DNA from: Terriglobus sp. TAA 43
GTDB taxonomy: Bacteria; Acidobacteriota; Terriglobia; Terriglobales; Acidobacteriaceae
Direction: 5' to 3'
Assembly (NCBI RefSeq): GCF_000800015.1
Contig: NZ_JUGR01000001.1
Coordinates: forward strand, 1,364,001 to 1,428,000
DNA length: 64,000 bases
In this document: positions 8,466-18,675 of the stretch, piece after piece
Numbering within the stretch: the first letter of the stretch is position 1
Layout of the letters: each line of letters begins with the position of its first letter
Notes under the pieces: generated by a model
What the model was told of the DNA's origin: nothing
Database searches by the model: none
Seen by the model: only the letters and a program-made list of their open reading frames with translations
Translations under genes and position numbers: made by a program

Positions 8466-9359
8466 TTAGGCGCGTAACCATTCGCCGGGAGTGATGCCAA
8501 CACGCGACCGGAAACTTCGGATGAAGTTGGTTGCGGAAGAGAACCCGCTCTGCTGCGCAATGTCAACGATGGGCATCTGCTTTAACCGCAGCAGCAATTT
8601 CGCACGTTCGATGCGGCGTTCCAGCACGTATTGGTGTGGTGTGATGCCGGTAGTTTCACGAAACAGTCGTGCAAAGTGAAACGGACTTAGTTCTGCCTCA
8701 GCGGCAAGTTGTTCCAACCGCACATCCGTGTGCAGGTGCGCCTCAATGAACTCCAAGACTCGACGCAACCGCGCCAGAGGAATACCTCCGCGCGCGTCTT
8801 TCAGTGCGACAGGCAATGCGGCATGACGACGAAGTAGTGTGTGAGCCAGCGACATGCCGAGCAGTTCTCCGTAGAGTGATCCGGCAGGCCAGCCCGCCTC
8901 TGCTTCACGGCCCATCTCCGCCAATAGCGCGCGCAGACCTTCATCATGGAGATGCCATTGCATAGCGACATGAGGCGAAGTCTTAAGGCCAGCTTCTTCT
9001 GCGGCTCTCCTCATGACCGCAGGAGTTACGGAGACGATCAATCGTTCCGACGTACCTTCCCATCGCAGACGATCTCTTGTGCCCTCGGGCAACAGGATCA
9101 TCGAACCGGCGCGTGGCTGCTCTATAGCATTGCGGCCTTCGGACCACCATTCCATCTCGACATCGCCGCGCAATTGCAGGTGCATGCACAGGCTGCCGTG
9201 ATCGTGTTCCGGAACTTCAACGGAACCAACCGTGTGGCGCTCCAGCACAATGCCCTTCCACGGCGAATCAGACGAAGTGAGACGAGGTCGTCCTGCCAGC
9301 AGGGGTTCTTCCCTGCTGTTGCGAACCACGATCACTCGTTCTGTGGCAGATGCAGCCAT
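8466..9359 (-). CDS. AraC family transcriptional regulator
   Basis: 297 residues. An N-terminal cupin-like sensor domain (HDHGSLCMHLQLRGDVE) is followed by two C-terminal helix-turn-helix motifs: VRLEQLAAEAELSPFHFARL and MPIVDIAQQSGFSSATNFIR, the second ending with the usual FRSRVGITPGEW. It converges on the TetR gene and diverges from a small membrane-protein gene. The effector and targets are not evident. Confidence 0.9.
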   Translation of the reverse strand: MAASATERVIVVRNSREEPLLAGRPRLTSSDSPWKGIVLERHTVGSVEVPEHDHGSLCMHLQLRGDVEMEWWSEGRNAIEQPRAGSMILLPEGTRDRLRWEGTSERLIVSVTPAVMRRAAEEAGLKTSPHVAMQWHLHDEGLRALLAEMGREAEAGWPAGSLYGELLGMSLAHTLLRRHAALPVALKDARGGIPLARLRRVLEFIEAHLHTDVRLEQLAAEAELSPFHFARLFRETTGITPHQYVLERRIERAKLLLRLKQMPIVDIAQQSGFSSATNFIRSFRSRVGITPGEWLRA

Positions 9360-9464
9360 GCTTCTACTATGCTCTAACCGCAGCAGAGGATGCAGTTCAC
9401 CGCAAGATTTGCATATTGCCGTGCCGCCCCGCCGCTATACCGGATACAGCGAGGTGAACACACC

Positions 9465-9635
9465 ATGGCAGACATCACGAAACAGCTCAGCGAAGGCTTC
9501 ATTCTTACCGTAGGCATTACGCCTCCGGGAAAGAACCGCGAACGCACCGCAGCACGCTACATCACCGGTATGCTGGCGCTTACGGTAGCGGGTGCTGCGG
9601 CGATGTTCGCCTTCATCCTGTCGCGCGTGCTGTAG
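9465..9635 (+). CDS. Small single-pass membrane protein
   Basis: 56 residues starting at ATG 9465, with GAGGTG 8 bases upstream. Residues about 30-54 (YITGMLALTVAGAAAMFAFIL) form one hydrophobic segment; the N-terminal half is polar. No family recognised. It faces the ABC permease gene tail-to-tail with a 6-base gap. The good ribosome site and clean membrane helix argue that it is real. Confidence 0.55.
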   Translation: MADITKQLSEGFILTVGITPPGKNRERTAARYITGMLALTVAGAAAMFAFILSRVL

Positions 9636-9641
9636 ATCTAT

Positions 9642-12266
9642 CTATTCCGTACGCAGGGCGACCATCGGATCTACGGCGGCAGCACGACGCGCAGGTAGCC
9701 ACGTTCCCACCACTGCAAGCAATGGCAGCGTACACATAACTAGCGCAAACGTGACCGGGTCATACTGCGAAGTCTGGAACAACTGGCTCTTTGCGAAGCC
9801 CGCTGCAACAAAGGCCAACGGCAGCCCCACGGCGATGCCAAGTGCGGCCAGACCGCAGGCCTGACGCAGCACCATCCAGATCACGTCGCCGCGATCTGCT
9901 CCCAGCGCCATGCGAACGCCAATCTCCTGCGTTCTGCGCGAAGTGGCGAACGAGAACACACCATAGATACCGATGAGGCAAAGCAGCAGAGCCGACGCCG
10001 CGAAGGTTCCAAATAACATTAAGGCGAAGCGCGGCCCAGCGTAGCCGTAGCGCTCCAACAACTGACGTAACGCCATAGCATCCGTTACGGGTTGATCCTT
10101 GTCCATGGCGGCTACCACCTTACGCACGGGTTGCAGAAGGCTTTCCGCAGGCAGGTTCGTTGCAATCACCAACGTATCCATCACTGGCGCAACCGTATAC
10201 GGAATAAACATGTGCGGGAAGTTTTGGCGATAGCCAGGATGTATGGGCAGGTTTTGGATGATGCCCACAATCGTGAATGTGTTCTCTGTAAGTTCCTTGT
10301 CTGCGCGAGAAGCATCGACCATCTTGAATGTCTGACCAACAGCATTCCCCGCCGGAAAGTAGTGCGTAACAAAATCCTGTGTCACCACGGCATCGTGCGC
10401 GTGCACTGAGATCTCGCGTTCGTCAATGAAGTGACCTTCCATCATGCGTAGACCAGACATTGCGAGGTACTCGGGAGTGACCATGTGGAGATTGCTGTAA
10501 TCGTTCCGCTGAAATGGCCTGCTACCGAGCTGAATACGGCTTCCATAGCCCCATAGAAATGGCAACTCTGCATCCAACGTGACGGCCTTCACACCGGGCA
10601 CATTCTGTATCTGTTTCTGCATCTCGCTGAAGAAGCGAATCTTGTCTTCATCCTTGGGATAGCGTTGTGGAGACAGCGGTACACGCATCATCAGCGTATG
10701 TTCCGGCTGGAAGAGAACCGGTACTTTCTCCACGGAGATCATCGATCGCATCATCAGACCGGCGACTGTCATCAACGCAAGCGAAAGCGCAATCTCGGCT
10801 ACAACAAAACCATTCAGCAAACGCCGATGCGCATGGCTCCCCGTGGAGCGAACGCTGGTCAGCGCAGCAGCCAGTCGTGGATTCGCGCTGTGCCATGCGG
10901 GTGAAACGCCGAACACCAGCACGGAAAACACAGCCATACCGATGGAAACAAGCAGCACTGGCACATTCAGCGCGATCAATGCTTCATCTGGGATGGTGCC
11001 TTCGGGTACCAGATGCAACATGGCGTTGAGTCCGCCATAGGCGAAAAGGATCGCCATAGGAACAGAGATCGCCATCAGGAGAAGCGATTCCACGATGACC
11101 TGGCGGAACAAGCGTAAGCGTGAAGCGCCGATGGCTGCTCGAAGTACAAACTCATGTTCGCGGCGTACAGCGCGAGCCAGCAGCAGGCTCGATACGTTTA
11201 CGCATGCGATCAGGAGAAGAACAAGAACGGCTCCGAGTAACAGATACAGGGTTCCAGCAAGACCCGACTGAAACATCTCGGCAAAAGGCATCAGGCCACC
11301 GATGCGGAGATTCTTTGGATGACGATGCGGGTCTTGCTTTACGAAATCATTGAAGAGAGGTTGCAGTTCGCCTGCAGCCTGCACATCGGTGACGCCGGGG
11401 CGAACACGCCCTACCAGCGTGAGTCGCGAATGCCCTTGAATCTCCTGCACAGGCGTAATCGCCACGGGAAGATAAACGTCGGCACCACGCCATAAAAAAC
11501 GCGGCGGCATGACGCCGACGACTGTGCGAGCATGGCCGTCCACCGTGATGACTTTTCCCACCACCGACTGGCTGCCGCCAAAGTGAGAGAGCCAGTAGCG
11601 GTTGCTCAGAACCGCCACTTCTTCATGGTTCGCAGAAACATCTGCATCGTTCGGAGAGCGCCCCAACATGGGCTGCACGCCCAGCACATCAAACGTATTC
11701 GCCGTGATGTAGTTGCCACGGATCTGCTGGGCTTCGCCGTCGCCTGTCAGCGTTACGTTACCTACAGTGGAGGCAGTCACGCCCTGAAAGATGTTGGTCT
11801 TCTGCTGAATCTCAAGAAACTCTGAGGGAGTGTAGTCGTCCCAGAAACAACGCGAGTCTTCAGGGGAACACAGTCTTGGTGTCGCCAGTTCTTTCACATC
11901 GCGATACGGAAATGGATTGACCAACACGCCGTAGGCCACGCTGAATACTGCAGTGGCAGCCCCGATGCCGAGCGCAAGCATCAGAACGGCAACGACCGTA
12001 ATGCCGCGTGACTTCCAAAGCTGTCGTGCAGCATAACGAATATCCGCGAAGAACAACTCAACGCTCTGCCATTGCCACGCTTCGCGGCCACGCTGTTCCG
12101 TCAACAACACGTTGCCAAATTGCCTGCGCGCGGCGTGTTCCGCATCTTTGCGCGACACGCCTTCTTCCATTAGTTCGTCAATCTTCTCTTCCAGGTGCTC
12201 CTGCACGGAAACAGAAAGATCGTTATAACGGCGACGACGCGAAAAGAGCTGACTGAGCCATCCCAT
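9642..12266 (-). CDS. ABC transporter permease of the ADOP type (MacB/FtsX fold)
   Basis: 874 residues. An N-terminal cytoplasmic helical segment (HLEEKIDELMEEGVSRKDAE...ARRQFGN) is typical of acidobacterial duplicated orphan permeases. It is followed by two copies of a MacB periplasmic core plus FtsX domain: first hydrophobic segment near residue 80 (ITVVAVLMLALGIGAATAVF), then a three-helix group near 310-430, a second core, and a terminal three-helix group ending in GTWLPARRAAAVDPMVALR. No ATPase is adjacent, as is usual for this family. ATG 12266 has AGGAG 6 bases upstream. It lies 9 bases after the PadR gene, so the two form an operon. The substrate is unknown. Confidence 0.93.
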   Translation of the reverse strand: MGWLSQLFSRRRRYNDLSVSVQEHLEEKIDELMEEGVSRKDAEHAARRQFGNVLLTEQRGREAWQWQSVELFFADIRYAARQLWKSRGITVVAVLMLALGIGAATAVFSVAYGVLVNPFPYRDVKELATPRLCSPEDSRCFWDDYTPSEFLEIQQKTNIFQGVTASTVGNVTLTGDGEAQQIRGNYITANTFDVLGVQPMLGRSPNDADVSANHEEVAVLSNRYWLSHFGGSQSVVGKVITVDGHARTVVGVMPPRFLWRGADVYLPVAITPVQEIQGHSRLTLVGRVRPGVTDVQAAGELQPLFNDFVKQDPHRHPKNLRIGGLMPFAEMFQSGLAGTLYLLLGAVLVLLLIACVNVSSLLLARAVRREHEFVLRAAIGASRLRLFRQVIVESLLLMAISVPMAILFAYGGLNAMLHLVPEGTIPDEALIALNVPVLLVSIGMAVFSVLVFGVSPAWHSANPRLAAALTSVRSTGSHAHRRLLNGFVVAEIALSLALMTVAGLMMRSMISVEKVPVLFQPEHTLMMRVPLSPQRYPKDEDKIRFFSEMQKQIQNVPGVKAVTLDAELPFLWGYGSRIQLGSRPFQRNDYSNLHMVTPEYLAMSGLRMMEGHFIDEREISVHAHDAVVTQDFVTHYFPAGNAVGQTFKMVDASRADKELTENTFTIVGIIQNLPIHPGYRQNFPHMFIPYTVAPVMDTLVIATNLPAESLLQPVRKVVAAMDKDQPVTDAMALRQLLERYGYAGPRFALMLFGTFAASALLLCLIGIYGVFSFATSRRTQEIGVRMALGADRGDVIWMVLRQACGLAALGIAVGLPLAFVAAGFAKSQLFQTSQYDPVTFALVMCTLPLLAVVGTWLPARRAAAVDPMVALRTE

Positions 12267-12275
12267 GGTGAACTC

Positions 12276-12620
12276 CTAAGCCTTTACCACCGCAAGCACG
12301 CGGGTAATTCCTGCAAACATCTTTTCGAAGCTGGACTTCTCCTGCTCCAGCCGTTTCATACCGGACTTTGTCAGTTGGTAAATGCGCGTGGGACGTCCCT
12401 TTGCGGAAACTCCCTCTTCCGCTTCCAGCCAGCCTTCGCGCAGCATCCGTTGCAGCGCGGGGTACAGCGAACCTTCTTCAATCTGCAGAAGATCGTCAGA
12501 AACCTGCTGAATGTGTTTGACCAGAGCGTAGCCATGCATCGGCCTGATGCGCAGCGAATGCAGGACCATCAGCTCCAACGCACCAGCGAAGAGGTCACGA
12601 TGTTGAGGACTCTTTCCCAT
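12276..12620 (-). CDS. PadR family transcriptional regulator
   Basis: 114 residues: FAGALELMVLHSLRIRPMHGYAL, then EEGSLYPALQRMLREGWLEAE and GRPTRIYQLTKSG, the winged helix of PadR. The ATG at 12620 is preferred; the open frame extends upstream to 12680 but that part runs through the palindromic operator. It is first in an operon with the ADOP permease, a pairing common in Acidobacteriota, and probably represses both. Confidence 0.92.
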   Translation of the reverse strand: MGKSPQHRDLFAGALELMVLHSLRIRPMHGYALVKHIQQVSDDLLQIEEGSLYPALQRMLREGWLEAEEGVSAKGRPTRIYQLTKSGMKRLEQEKSSFEKMFAGITRVLAVVKA

Positions 12621-12631
12621 GTGCCGGAGTC

Positions 12632-12665
12632 TATACCGCGTATACCTATTTTGGAAATAGGTATA
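12632..12665. promoter_or_regulatory. Perfect palindrome upstream of padR, probable PadR operator
   Basis: Arms TATACCTATTT (12641-12651) and AAATAGGTATA (12655-12665) pair perfectly around TGG. A second, smaller palindrome TATAC-CGC-GTATA (12632-12644) overlaps it. Both lie 12-45 bases upstream of the padR start, where binding would block the promoter. Confidence 0.7.
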
Positions 12666-12761
12666 TCGACGAAATTTCACTTTATGACCACTGGAATGGG
12701 TGTATTCCTATCGGTGGACAGGGCTCGCATCCGGTGTAGTCGGGACTGAATCTAATCAGCA

Positions 12762-13667
12762 GTGCACAGCCAATACCATTCCGGCGAGCGCGAGGCCCAA
12801 CGACTGGCGGGCGAGCAGGACATCGCGGACGCTCGCGAAGGAATGGTGAGATCGACAATTCCACGACAGGTTTTCGCGTGGTTGAGAGAGCAAACGTTCC
12901 TTGCGATCGCAACGATAGACGGTGCTGGCCACCTGTGGGCGACGGTTGTTCCTGGTAAGCCCGGATTTCTGCAGCCGGATGCGAGCGGGACCCATCTCTG
13001 GGTCGAACGCACCATGCCACAAACTGTCCTTGCCAATCTGAAAAGCGGCGGCAACATCGGTCTGCTTGCTATCGATCTGATCAGCCGCCAGCGCATGCGC
13101 ATTAACGGAACTGCCACGGCTCTGCCCGCAGGTCTCCACGTCAGCGTTCAGGAAGCGTTCTTCAATTGCCCAAAATACATCACGCGTCGCACAGCTCTAC
13201 CTTCCGAAACGGACGGCGAGAGGGACGAACACGAAGGCTCGCGGCTTCTTGCCGAACACCTGCAATTGCTAAGCGAAACAGACGTGCTCTTTCTCGCGAC
13301 GACTCATCCTGAACGCGGCCTGGACGTCTCCCATCGTGGAGGTGATCCCGGCTTTGTTCAACTGCTGCCCGATGGCCGCATCCGCATACCGGACTACACG
13401 GGAAATTCGCTGTTCAACAGCCTTGGCAATCTTCTGATCGATCCCAGGATCGGGATTGCGATCCCCAATCTGCGTACTGGCACGATTCTTCAAATCACTG
13501 GCACCGCCACCGTTGCCTGGCACGATCGCGATGAGGATGACAGCACAGGCGGCACACATCGCTTCGTGGACATTACACCTGTCGCTTGGCACACAGAAGA
13601 AGGTGGGCCCGTCTCACGAGGAGCTTCCGAGCTATCGCCCTTCAATCCACATCCGCATGCCGCCTAA
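12762..13667 (+). CDS. Pyridoxamine 5'-phosphate oxidase-like FMN-binding split-barrel protein
   Basis: 301 residues containing two halves of a split beta-barrel of the PNPOx-like flavin family: first QTFLAIATIDGAGHLWATVVPG, seen as the FLAIAT and WATVV strands, then a second copy TDVLFLATTHPERGLDVSHRGGDPGF. The N-terminal GEREAQRLAGEQD segment is typical of this subfamily. Such proteins bind FMN or F420; the substrate is unknown. The GTG at 12762 is the first available start but lacks a clear ribosome site, so the N-terminus is uncertain. It converges on the PRISE-type SDR. Confidence 0.85.
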   Translation: MHSQYHSGEREAQRLAGEQDIADAREGMVRSTIPRQVFAWLREQTFLAIATIDGAGHLWATVVPGKPGFLQPDASGTHLWVERTMPQTVLANLKSGGNIGLLAIDLISRQRMRINGTATALPAGLHVSVQEAFFNCPKYITRRTALPSETDGERDEHEGSRLLAEHLQLLSETDVLFLATTHPERGLDVSHRGGDPGFVQLLPDGRIRIPDYTGNSLFNSLGNLLIDPRIGIAIPNLRTGTILQITGTATVAWHDRDEDDSTGGTHRFVDITPVAWHTEEGGPVSRGASELSPFNPHPHAA

Positions 13668-13692
13668 CACCGGCGATCTGCTGAAAGAAGTG

Positions 13693-14757
13693 TTAGGGAA
13701 TGATGTGGTCTTCACGCAGGCGCGTAAATAGATCGAAGAAGCTATCGTCTGTGGGCTGAAAGTCGAGGAAACCAAGGCGGCGACTCTTACTCATGTCGGC
13801 CACCACTTCAATCGGTCTCCCCAGGTCAGCATCGGTATGCCATGCCGAGACAAGCCGGGTTATATCGGATTCTTGCAGACCATACTTCTCTGCAATGGCT
13901 TTCCAACGCGGAGCAGAGTTCGCAAGCTGTTCTTCCAGCGGAATACCCTGGCCTGTGAACGGCGCGGCTTCCACACCGAAAAAGCTGGCCAACCGTTCCC
14001 ACATCCAACTCCAACGGAATACATCCCCATTCACAATGTTGAAGTCCTGATTCTTCGCAGCATCCGTCGTCGCAGCCCACAGTAAATGCTTCGCCAGGAT
14101 GCGAGCGTCGGTCATATCGCTCAACCCGTGCCATTGTGCAGAAGATCCGGGAAAGATCATCGGCGTGCCCGCTTCCTTGCACAGGGACGCATAGACCGCC
14201 AGCGTCACACCCATATTCATGGCATTGCCCAGCGCATAGCCAATGATGGTGTGAGGGCGATGCACGGACCACGTAAAGCCGTCGCGTTGTGCAGCAGCAA
14301 ACACCTCGTCTTCCTGCGCGTAGTAGAAGTTTTCTACGGGGAGCCTGCCCTGCTCTTCACGAAACGGAGTTTGCGGCAGCGTGCCCTTGCCGTAGTTCTC
14401 GAACGGTCCGAGATAATGCTTCAGGCCCGTTACAAGCGCCACGTGTTCCACGCTTCCGGCCGGAGCCACAGCCTCCAGCAAGTTCCGCACCATGCCTCCG
14501 TTCACACGGATGTTCTCCACCTCTGTGGGCTGACGGAGCCATGTGGAGAGAAACACGTGCGTCGGCTTCTGCCCCGCAAGTGCCTCCTTGAGCGAGTCAA
14601 ATTGTTGCAGGTCAGCTGGGATCGGCATCACACCAGGCTGTGGCAATGGATTGCGCGCCAATCCCAGTACCTGCCATCCCTGTTCCACCAACAATGAAGC
14701 GAGGTTCTGGCCCACAATTCCGCTTGCACCCACGACTAACGCAACACGATCGCTCAT
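13693..14757 (-). CDS. PRISE-type SDR (progesterone 5-beta-reductase/iridoid synthase-like)
   Basis: 354 residues. The NAD(P) loop GASGIVGQN starts near residue 10. The PRISE family signatures are ALVTGLKHYLGPFENYGKG (catalytic Lys) and ENFYYAQED (catalytic Tyr), with RPHTIIGYALGNAMN downstream. These enzymes reduce C=C bonds of enones with NADPH; the bacterial substrate is unknown. The start codon is 122 bases from divergent pyrG and has no obvious link to it. Confidence 0.87.
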   Translation of the reverse strand: MSDRVALVVGASGIVGQNLASLLVEQGWQVLGLARNPLPQPGVMPIPADLQQFDSLKEALAGQKPTHVFLSTWLRQPTEVENIRVNGGMVRNLLEAVAPAGSVEHVALVTGLKHYLGPFENYGKGTLPQTPFREEQGRLPVENFYYAQEDEVFAAAQRDGFTWSVHRPHTIIGYALGNAMNMGVTLAVYASLCKEAGTPMIFPGSSAQWHGLSDMTDARILAKHLLWAATTDAAKNQDFNIVNGDVFRWSWMWERLASFFGVEAAPFTGQGIPLEEQLANSAPRWKAIAEKYGLQESDITRLVSAWHTDADLGRPIEVVADMSKSRRLGFLDFQPTDDSFFDLFTRLREDHIIP

Positions 14758-14783
14758 GAAAGTTAGAGATGCGTTTTAGATAG

Positions 14784-16535
<1,752 letters not shown>

Positions 16536-16552
16536 TTTGATTGAAACCTGAT

Positions 16553-16584
16553 CCGCCGCGGCAAACCACGCCGCGGCGGTTTTG
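16553..16584 (+). terminator. Terminator after pyrG
   Basis: CCGCCGCGG (16553-16561) and CCGCGGCGG (16571-16579) form a 9-bp GC stem with a 9-base loop followed by TTTTG. Confidence 0.85.
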
Positions 16585-16641
16585 CGTAGCGCAGAATCCT
16601 GCATCCTCCGCGCACGTTGTACGATCAAAAGAGAGATATAG

Positions 16642-17070
16642 ATGTTGAAGCTGAGCCAATCCGACTACGAAGCACTGCGCGCACATGGCGAAGAAACCTA
16701 TCCGCACGAATGTTGCGGCATTCTTCTGGGCCATGCGGGCGAGGTGAACCAGGTGGTCGAGATTATGCGTGCGGGCAATACGCGCACTGACTCCGCCCAC
16801 AACCGCTATCACATTGCACCGCAGGAACTTATCAAGGCGCAGCGTGAGGGGCGGAAGAAGGGACTGGATATCGTCGGCTTCTATCACTCGCACCCCGACC
16901 ATCCGGCGCAGTGGTCCGTTACGGACTTTGCCGAAGCCCACTGGTTCGGATGTAGCTACGTCATCACGGCCGTAGCGCAGGGCAAGGCCGAGGTGACGAA
17001 TGCATTCCTTCTGCGCGGCACCAGCGAAGAGGACAAGCAGTTTGAGGACGAAGAAGTCGTCGTCGGCTAG
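16642..17070 (+). CDS. JAMM/Mov34 metallopeptidase, Mec-like
   Basis: 142 residues, a single JAMM domain. The zinc site is complete: Glu23 in YPHECCGILLG, His82 and His84 in YHSHPDHP, Ser92 and Asp95 in the HxH-x7-S-x2-D pattern. Bacterial stand-alone JAMM proteins such as mycobacterial Mec remove amino acids or peptides from the C-terminal Gly-Gly of ubiquitin-like sulfur carriers. The next gene, 62 bases downstream, encodes exactly such a carrier (CysO-like) fused to its E1 enzyme, which supports this role. The gene lies after the pyrG terminator and probably heads a two-gene operon. Stand-alone cysM was not found nearby. Confidence 0.92.
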   Translation: MLKLSQSDYEALRAHGEETYPHECCGILLGHAGEVNQVVEIMRAGNTRTDSAHNRYHIAPQELIKAQREGRKKGLDIVGFYHSHPDHPAQWSVTDFAEAHWFGCSYVITAVAQGKAEVTNAFLLRGTSEEDKQFEDEEVVVG

Positions 17071-17132
17071 TTCACTTCACCCGGAACACCCCGCTGCATC
17101 CAACAGCATGCAGCCGTAATCCAAAGGAAGTT

Positions 17133-18626
17133 ATGACGATTCTGATTCCAACACCGCTGCGTGGATTTACGGACAACAAGTCCACCGTTGACGTAACCGC
17201 AGCCAATGTCAAAGAAGCTCTTGCCGCGCTGACTGAAGCGCATCCCGCTATTAAGGGCCACCTGTTCACCGCCGAAGGCAAGCTGCGCTCCTTCGTGAAC
17301 GTTTATGTGAACGACGACGACATCCGCGATCTGCCGGGCAAGGATGAGACGGCGTTGAATGCTGGCGACGAAATCTCCATCATTCCGTCCATCGCTGGCG
17401 GCGCACCCGCTATTGCGGAAGAAGCGATTGCAGAAGAATTGCCGACGCTGACCAACGAAGAGATTGCGCGTTACTCGCGCCACCTGATCCTGCCGGAAGT
17501 GGGCATGGACGGCCAGCGCAAACTGAAGGCCGCGAAGGTACTGTGCGTAGGCACGGGCGGCCTTGGCGCGCCACTGGCTCTGTATCTTGCAGCGGCGGGC
17601 GTGGGCACCATCGGCCTCGTTGATTTCGACGTAGTCGACGAGAGCAATCTCCAGCGCCAGATCATCCACTCGCAGTCCACCGTCGGTCAGCTGAAGGTAG
17701 ACAGCGCCGAACAGATGCTAAAGGGTTTGAACAAGAACATCAATGTTGTGAAGCACAACACGATGTTGACCTCTGCGAATGCTCTGGAGATCTTTAAGGA
17801 TTACGACGTCATTGCCGACGGCACGGACAACTTCCAGACGCGTTATCTGGTAAACGATGCCTGCGTTCTGACGGGCAAGCCCAATGCGTATGGCTCCATC
17901 TTCCGCTTTGAGGGACAGGCATCTGTCTTCGCCACGGAAGAAGGCCCCTGCTATCGCTGCCTGTACCCCGAACCGCCGCCGCCGGGACTGGTTCCCTCGT
18001 GCGCAGAAGGTGGCGTACTTGGCATCCTGCCGGGTCTTGTTGGCGTGATTCAGGCTACGGAAGTGATCAAGCTGATCCTTGGCATTGGCGAGCCGCTCAT
18101 TGGTCGCCTGCTGCTGGTGGATTCGCTGGGCATGACCTTCCGCACGCTGAAGCTGCGCAAGAACCCCAACTGCCCCGCTTGCGGAACGCACGAGATCAAA
18201 GAGCTGATTGATTACAACCAGTTCTGCGGTGTTGCAGCACCGGCAGAGGTTGGTCCGCTGGAAGTGGCATCGCATGGCGTGGTGACCGGCCTGGAAGACA
18301 AGGACGGCATTCCGCAGATCAGCGTGGAAGAGTTGAAGGCGAAGCGCGAAGAAGGCAAGGCGTTCATTCTGGACGTGCGTGAACCGCATGAAGCGCAGAT
18401 CGTCTCCATTGGCGCACCTATGATCCCGGTGGGTGAACTTGAAGCACGCGTGGGCGAGCTGGCCGCGTACAAGGACAAGGAAGTCCTCATTCACTGCAAG
18501 AGCGGTGCACGTTCGCAGAGAGCTTCGTTGATTCTGAAGAACGCGGGCTTCACCAACGTGAAGAACGTTGCAGGTGGCATTCTGGCATGGGCCGATCGCA
18601 TCGATCCGAGCCTGCCAAAGTACTAA
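17133..18626 (+). CDS. Fusion of CysO/MoaD-like ubiquitin-like domain, MoeB/ThiF E1 and rhodanese
   Basis: 497 residues in three domains. Residues 1-90 are a beta-grasp sulfur carrier resembling CysO (SFVNVYVNDDDIRDL) ending IIPSIAGG, with the Gly-Gly at 89-90 internal, followed by an Ala/Glu linker (91-105). Residues about 107-360 are an E1-like adenylyltransferase: RYSRHLILPEVG, GTGGLGAP (ATP site), NLQRQ, zinc cysteines C273/C276 and C347/C350, and C290 in PSCAEGGVLG. Residues about 395-497 are a rhodanese domain with active-site Cys455 in HCKSGARS. MoeZ-type E1-rhodanese proteins activate and sulfurylate CysO, ThiS or MoaD. Here the carrier must be released, or work in cis, before its Gly-Gly can be adenylated, and the adjacent JAMM peptidase is the obvious candidate. 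Likely pathways are CysO-dependent cysteine synthesis, molybdopterin or thiamine sulfur transfer. Confidence 0.93.
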   Translation: MTILIPTPLRGFTDNKSTVDVTAANVKEALAALTEAHPAIKGHLFTAEGKLRSFVNVYVNDDDIRDLPGKDETALNAGDEISIIPSIAGGAPAIAEEAIAEELPTLTNEEIARYSRHLILPEVGMDGQRKLKAAKVLCVGTGGLGAPLALYLAAAGVGTIGLVDFDVVDESNLQRQIIHSQSTVGQLKVDSAEQMLKGLNKNINVVKHNTMLTSANALEIFKDYDVIADGTDNFQTRYLVNDACVLTGKPNAYGSIFRFEGQASVFATEEGPCYRCLYPEPPPPGLVPSCAEGGVLGILPGLVGVIQATEVIKLILGIGEPLIGRLLLVDSLGMTFRTLKLRKNPNCPACGTHEIKELIDYNQFCGVAAPAEVGPLEVASHGVVTGLEDKDGIPQISVEELKAKREEGKAFILDVREPHEAQIVSIGAPMIPVGELEARVGELAAYKDKEVLIHCKSGARSQRASLILKNAGFTNVKNVAGGILAWADRIDPSLPKY

Positions 18627-18646
18627 TCAACTTAACTCAAGACTGG

Positions 18647-18675
18647 AAAGGGCGTCCCTCGGGACGCCCCTTTTC
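18647..18675 (+). terminator. Terminator after the CysO-E1-rhodanese gene
   Basis: GGGCGTCCC (18650-18658) pairs with GGGACGCCC (18661-18669), flanked by AA on the left and CTTTTC on the right. It also lies just past the stop of the converging NTF2-like gene. Confidence 0.8.

Noticed and set aside
17718-18494. A 258-residue open frame on the - strand
   Set aside because: It is antisense to the E1-rhodanese gene and shows no domain or ribosome site.
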